From Dipteris shenzhenensis (Eukaryota > Polypodiophyta > Polypodiopsida > Gleicheniales), in the NCBI GenBank assembly GCA_047967505.1, contig CM106541.1: a DNA stretch of 64,000 nucleotides; one strand, given 5' to 3'. The position numbers and the translations under genes were made by a program. The notes beneath the pieces were generated by a model that saw only the letters and a list, made by a program, of their open reading frames with translations, was not told the DNA's origin and searched no databases. The stretch's first letter is position 1. Every line of letters starts with the position of its first letter. Below are positions 59,680 to 64,000 of this stretch, one piece after another.

Positions 59680-60177
59680 GATAGTGCAGCTGCTCTATAG
59701 AAGAGGCATCCAGATTTGATGCTTTTCTCTGTCTTTTGCTTCTCAACAAATATTGAGAGTGCTCTCAACAGAAGCAAGAACGGAAGAGGGAGAGAGAGAA
59801 ACAGAGAGCCACACAAGTTTTGGTGGGTGCAGAACACCCTAATCTTCTTTTTCATTCATTTATATATGTGTTTGAGTATTGTACATAACCGGGGTAAAGG
59901 CACAGTGACCTTTAACCCCCACAACCGGGATAGTGCAGCTGCTCTATAGAAGAGGCATCCAGATTTGATGCTTTTCTCTGTCTTTTGCTTCTCAACAGAT
60001 ATTGAGAGTGCTCTCAACAGAAGCAAGAACGGAAGAGGGAGAGAGAGAAACAGAGAGCCACACAAGTTTTGGTGGGTGCAGAACACCCTAATCTTCTTTT
60101 TCATTCATTTATATATGTGTTTGAGTATTGTACATAACCGGGGTAAAGGCACAGTGACCTTTAACCCCCACAACCTC
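59680..60177 (-). repeat. tandemly duplicated copia LTR (249-bp offset)
   Basis: 59680-59928 and 59929-60177 are the same sequence with a single difference noticed (CAACA[A/G]ATATT). Both end CCCCCACAACC. On the minus strand the tract AAGTGGGAGG lies next to TTGTGGGGG, so this is the 3' LTR side of the RT/RNase H fragment that follows. Confidence 0.85.
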
Positions 60178-60239
60178 CCACTTAAAGGACAATGTGCCTT
60201 TAAGGGAGAACAACCAGTGAGCATACTATCCAATGCCCA

Positions 60240-61361
60240 TCAATACATGACAATACTCAAACTGCTGTGACTAGGTAGACTCTTCGTCAGCATATCTGCA
60301 GGGTTATCATCTGTATGAACCTTGACAAGCTCTATGCGCTTGTCCTCAAGTACCTCCCTGATGAAATGGTACCTGACCTCAATGTGTTTGGTCTTTGCAT
60401 GAAAGACCGGATTCCGTGCTAGCTGAATAGCACTCATGGAATCACTATGCAATGTCGGTACACCTGTATGAATCCCCAAATCTCCCACTAGCCGATCAAG
60501 CCATATAGCCTCCTTGCAACCCTTTGTGGCTGCAACATACTCAGCCTCTCTGGTAGACAAAGCAACGCACTTCTGTGTGCGAGACATCCACGACACTGCA
60601 CCACCTGCAAAGGTGAACACATAACCAAAAGTGGATCTCCTACTATCCACATGCCCTGCATAGTCTGAATATGTGTACCCAAGTACATGCATGTCTCCTC
60701 TACCAAAGCAGATGCACATCTCCTTGGTACCCTTCATGTACCTCATGATGCACTTAACTGCCTCCCAATGCCTCTTTCCTGGATTAGCCATATACCAGCT
60801 AACAACTCCCACTGCAAATGCAATGTCTAGTCTAGTAGCTATCATGAATAGCATACATAAGACTCCCAACCGCTGATACATAAGGAACCTTGGCCATCAT
60901 GGCCCTCTCCTTATCTGATTTGGGACTATCTATATGACTCAGTTTCACATATGGAGGCAATGGAGTACTCATGCCTTCCCCCCCTCCATATTGAAACATT
61001 GCAATACTTTTGTAACATACTCCTTCTATGAAAGCCAAAGGAGTTTCCTACTCTGATCACGCATGATGCGCATACCAAGAATATGACCTGCAAGTCCCAA
61101 ATCCTTCATATCAAAGGCCTTATGCAACTTGGCCTTTAATGCATCTAGCTCATAAGTATTCTTGCTAGCCAATAGCATATCATCCACATATAGTGCCAAG
61201 ATTATCAGGCTATTATCCTTAGCCCTTTTAGTGTAGAGGCAGTGATCAATTTCACTCCTTCTAAAACCCTGGGACCGAATGAAAGCATCAAACTTCTGAT
61301 ACCATTCTCTAGGCGCTTGCTTAAGACCATAGAGACTCTTCTTCAGCTTGCAAACTAAATG
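60240..61361 (-). pseudogene. copia reverse transcriptase / RNase H fragment (element G)
   Basis: The minus strand from 61361 reads [37 protein letters not shown] (catalytic YVDD) and HKAFDMKDLGLAGHILGMRI. It stops, then continues KVPYVSAVGSLMYAI and RNase H: YTYSDYAGHVDSRRSTFG, CVALSTREAEYVAATKGC and NPADMLTKSLP. The element is cut at 61361, where unrelated sequence starts. Its LTRs are probably those at 59680-60177. Confidence 0.9.
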
Positions 61362-61387
61362 CTCTTTGCCCTTTTAAGACCGTATTA

Positions 61388-62760
61388 GATAATTCGGGAA
61401 AAACCCAATTCCCAGAATGGCAGTTTTGGAAGAAATTGTAGCTCCCCTCAATGAAAAAATAGGAGAAATATGTGAAAATAGACTAGATAGCCATTCATGA
61501 AGTGTGAAATATCAACTACATTCTCAAATAATAAATAGAATATCAGTGTCTAAACTACGTTATCATCAACAAAATAATAAACTTTGAAACCCATTTGAGT
61601 TAGATTCATCTCGTGAGCCATAGTGATGTTCAAAAACACCTTCATAATAGCGAGTCTTTGGAATTTCCATTGATATTGAGACTCACTTTTGTTGTGAGCA
61701 TTCTCATTTGAAAATCTCCAAAACACCGTTTAAAAAATGTAGAGTGTAATTAATAACCATGAGTATTGCAATGAAAATGCACAGGCTCTTTAACTTAGTA
61801 AGATATGTAGTTGATGGAAAATCAAGATATGTAGTTGAGGAGGATGAATGCAAGATATGTAATTGATGGAAAATCAATGGGCAATGACAAGCATTTGATG
61901 TAATTTAGGTGGCAATGATAATCATTTATTGTGCACTTTCAATGTTTAGACTGACTAGCATTATTGTAAAACGATAACTTTACATGTCATGTTGATTACT
62001 CATTGCAAAGTAAAAAAGTACACTTTAGGATGAAAACATAACAACTTGTTGATACACCATTGAAATCCCTGAAATAAATCATGATTCCAAAGAAACTCTC
62101 AATTTCTAGCCCCAAAGAGAATGGCACCGGAAAGATAATTCGGGAAAAACCTAATTCCCAGAATGACAGTTTTGGAAGAAATTATAGCCTTTCTCCATGA
62201 AAAAATAGGAGGAATATGTGAAAATAGACTAGATTGCCATTCATGAAGTATGTAATATCTACTACATTCTCAAATAATAAATAGAATATCAATGTCTCAA
62301 CTGCGTTATCATCAAACAAAATAATAAAATTCGAAATCCATTTGAGTGAGATTCATCTCGTGAGCCATAGTGGTGTTCAAAAACACCTTCATAATAGCTC
62401 TCTAGAATTTCCATTGATATTGAAACTCGCTTTGTTGTGAGCATTCTCATTTGAATGCAAGATATGTAGTTGATGTAAAATCAATGGGAAATGACAAGCA
62501 TTTAATGTAAAATTAGGTGGCAATGACAATCATTTATCGTGCACTTTCAATGTTTAGACTGACTAGCATGATTGTAAAAGGATAACTTTACATGTCATGT
62601 TTATTACTCATTGCGAAGGAAAAAATACACTTTAGGATGAAAACATAACAGCTTGTTGATGCACCATTGAAAGCCTTGAAATAAATCATGATTACAAAGA
62701 AACTCTCAATTTCTAGCCCCGGCGGGGAGAATGGCACCAATGCCAGCTCTGCACAATCCA
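61388..62760. repeat. 746-bp tandem duplication, AT-rich
   Basis: GATAATTCGGGAAAAACC at 61388 recurs at 62134, and most of the unit (for example CTCAATTTCTAGCCCC near 62099 and 62706) can be followed in both copies. The second copy is shorter by internal losses. Only the second continues into CAATGCCAGCTCTGCACAAT. No coding signal. Confidence 0.9.
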
Positions 62761-62935
62761 TTGGAAAGAATGGCATGAGGGACACTCCGTCAAACTCCAT
62801 TATGAATGTACTTATGAACATGTTTGCATATTATTCACACACAACAATTATGCACCAATTTACACAGCTAGAAAGAAAGTAGTAATTTCCATAAGTAATG
62901 ATTGCACAAAGAAATACAATGTTATTATTCAAAAC

Positions 62936-63485
62936 TCATTGTAGCTCCTCTCCTACATGTATATCATTTATTGATTCAATACAAATATGACCATATTCTG
63001 CAATATCTATGTTCATCATGGGGTCATACCAAGGTGAAAAGTTAGGAGAAAATACATAACTAACGTTTGGCTTTGCATACGGTATTTCCATTGCCGTTAA
63101 TAAACCCTGCCACATTGCCATATTGAACATCACCAACAATATGCACCATATCCTTCATAGGGATAGTAGGGTCCTCTTGGATGGAGTACTTCTTTAGCCT
63201 TGGATGAACTTGACATAATTCCTTCCAGTCTCTGTAGGAGTACTTGTCACCTCCATAATGGGGAATAGTAGTCCCTATCTTGATGAAGTCATGCACAAAC
63301 AAGCCCAAGGCAGCACCTATAATGGTTGACTCATGCACCTCGAAAGTCACATTTTTGATCCAGAACACTTCGTTGATAGGGATAGGTAACTTTGGTGGTC
63401 TGAATGGATCTCGTTCTGGTATGTACCTACTCAAGCATGATTTGAACGCATATCTCTCTACATCAAAAAAGACAATTCCAATTAC
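62936..63485 (-). pseudogene. SET-domain (protein lysine methyltransferase-like) fragment
   Basis: After a plausible acceptor (gttgttgtag at 63486-63495) the frame reads VIGIVFFDVERYAFKSCLSR, FWIKNVTFEVHESTIIGA, ALGLFVHDFIKIGTTIPHYG, VGDVQYGNVAGFINGNGN. After a one-base shift near 63070 it continues KPNVSYVFSPN and YGHICIESINDIHVGEELQ then TGA. G-LGLF...I..G..I..Y.G, the GN-A-FIN core, PNV and the closing I-GEEL are the ordered hallmarks of SET domains, which methylate lysines using SAM. The final Tyr-containing stretch after GEEL is absent. It lies 80-180 bp downstream of the phosphatase fragment on the same strand. Confidence 0.7.
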
Positions 63486-63563
63486 CTACAACAACAGTTA
63501 TATAGACTTGAGATAAAATGAAAAAACACTTTGACATCTGTACCTACATGGAAATTATGCATT

Positions 63564-64000
63564 CTATAGTTGGTTTATGTAGGCCTTAGAAATGTGTTTC
63601 TTGATATAGAGACCTTTGTACCCTAGGTCTATAGCCAATTGAGAAACTTGCATAGCATTCATGCTAGAGAGTTGTGGAGCACATCTTTAGCCTCATTGAG
63701 TTGTAGTAAGTAAGGCATCAACTCTCCTCTAAGTAGAGTATTATCATCCTTGTCTTGTACATCAAACATTGAATAAAATATGCAATTTGATAGAGGGCTA
63801 ATGCAAGCCTTGTATGGGGAGTCATCAACAAGGATTGTCTTTATTGCATCACATCCAAATGCCTTTGAGATTTTTGCTAAGGGTCTGAACATTGCCTCAA
63901 CACCAACCTTGTCGGGCCTATTTATCCTTGTCTTACTATAAGTGTAGCATCCTTGCTGAGACCATATAACAAATAAAGGGAGGCTCTCATTTGCATAATT
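63564..64000 (-). pseudogene. FCP1-like HAD phosphatase fragment, continues beyond the window
   Basis: Read from the window edge: NYANESLPLFVIWSQQGCYT, FRPLAKISKAFGCDAIKT, ILVDDSPYKACISPLSNC (motif IV VDD at 63821-63826), DNTLLRGELMPYLLQLNEAK. In an FCP1/NIF domain these are the last two strands and the terminal helix. A frameshift in a CT run near 63665 moves to SMNAMQVSQLAIDLGYKGLY, ending TAG at 63564-63566. Motif I would lie beyond 64000 and cannot be judged. The sequence is not close to the 4013-4620 domain. Confidence 0.7.

Overview
The window looks like nuclear DNA from a land plant with a large, repeat-rich genome. Evidence for this is GT-AG introns, TATA boxes upstream of genes, Ty1/copia, Ty3 and LINE remnants, plant-type LTR primer binding sites matching the 3' end of initiator Met-tRNA, and many long (GA)n/(CA)n microsatellites. 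A fern or another non-flowering plant would fit, but nothing here proves it. Only one gene is clearly intact: a Sec61-beta gene (28677-28946, +), with a TATA box and a run of decayed copies of its own promoter and start region upstream.

Layout. 91-3330: decayed Ty3-type gag-protease with several zinc knuckles and a hairpin-associated tandem duplication. 4013-8863 (-): a multi-exon pseudogene with good splice sites. Its C-terminal exon is an FCP1/SCP-type HAD phosphatase domain, preceded by a methyltransferase-like exon and, further upstream, a possible ParB/sulfiredoxin-like DGNHR segment. 8981-10260: microsatellites, a dispersed repeat flanked by (CA)n, and a fold-back region. 10681-11560: TATA box plus an unrecognised decayed gene. 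13231-14469: copia remnant. 14780-16350: AT-rich tandem repeats. 17331-18515: short LTR element. 19620-22252: more copies of the (CA)n-flanked repeat and a scrap of LINE reverse transcriptase. 24430-27440: a duplicated microsatellite plus minisatellite block. 27465-28946: Sec61-beta locus. 31020-34090: LINE. 37175-37720: unknown decayed reading frame.

39977-53467 is a nested set of LTR retrotransposons, resolved by target-site duplications (TSDs). Copia element A (+, TSD CTATC) was hit by copia element B of the same family (-, TSD CAATG) in its reverse transcriptase region. It was also hit by a non-coding LTR element C (+, TSD TGACT) in gag. The two LTRs of C look identical by eye, so C is young. 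53715-61361 holds remnants of at least three further copia elements. 61388-62760 is a 746-bp tandem duplication.

62936-64000 (-), running off the window edge, holds a second and different FCP1-like phosphatase fragment next to a SET methyltransferase fragment. FCP1-like phosphatase modules lying beside methyltransferase-type modules at both ends of the window is the most unusual gene-level observation. Both loci carry frameshifts and stops here, so any working version must be elsewhere in the genome.
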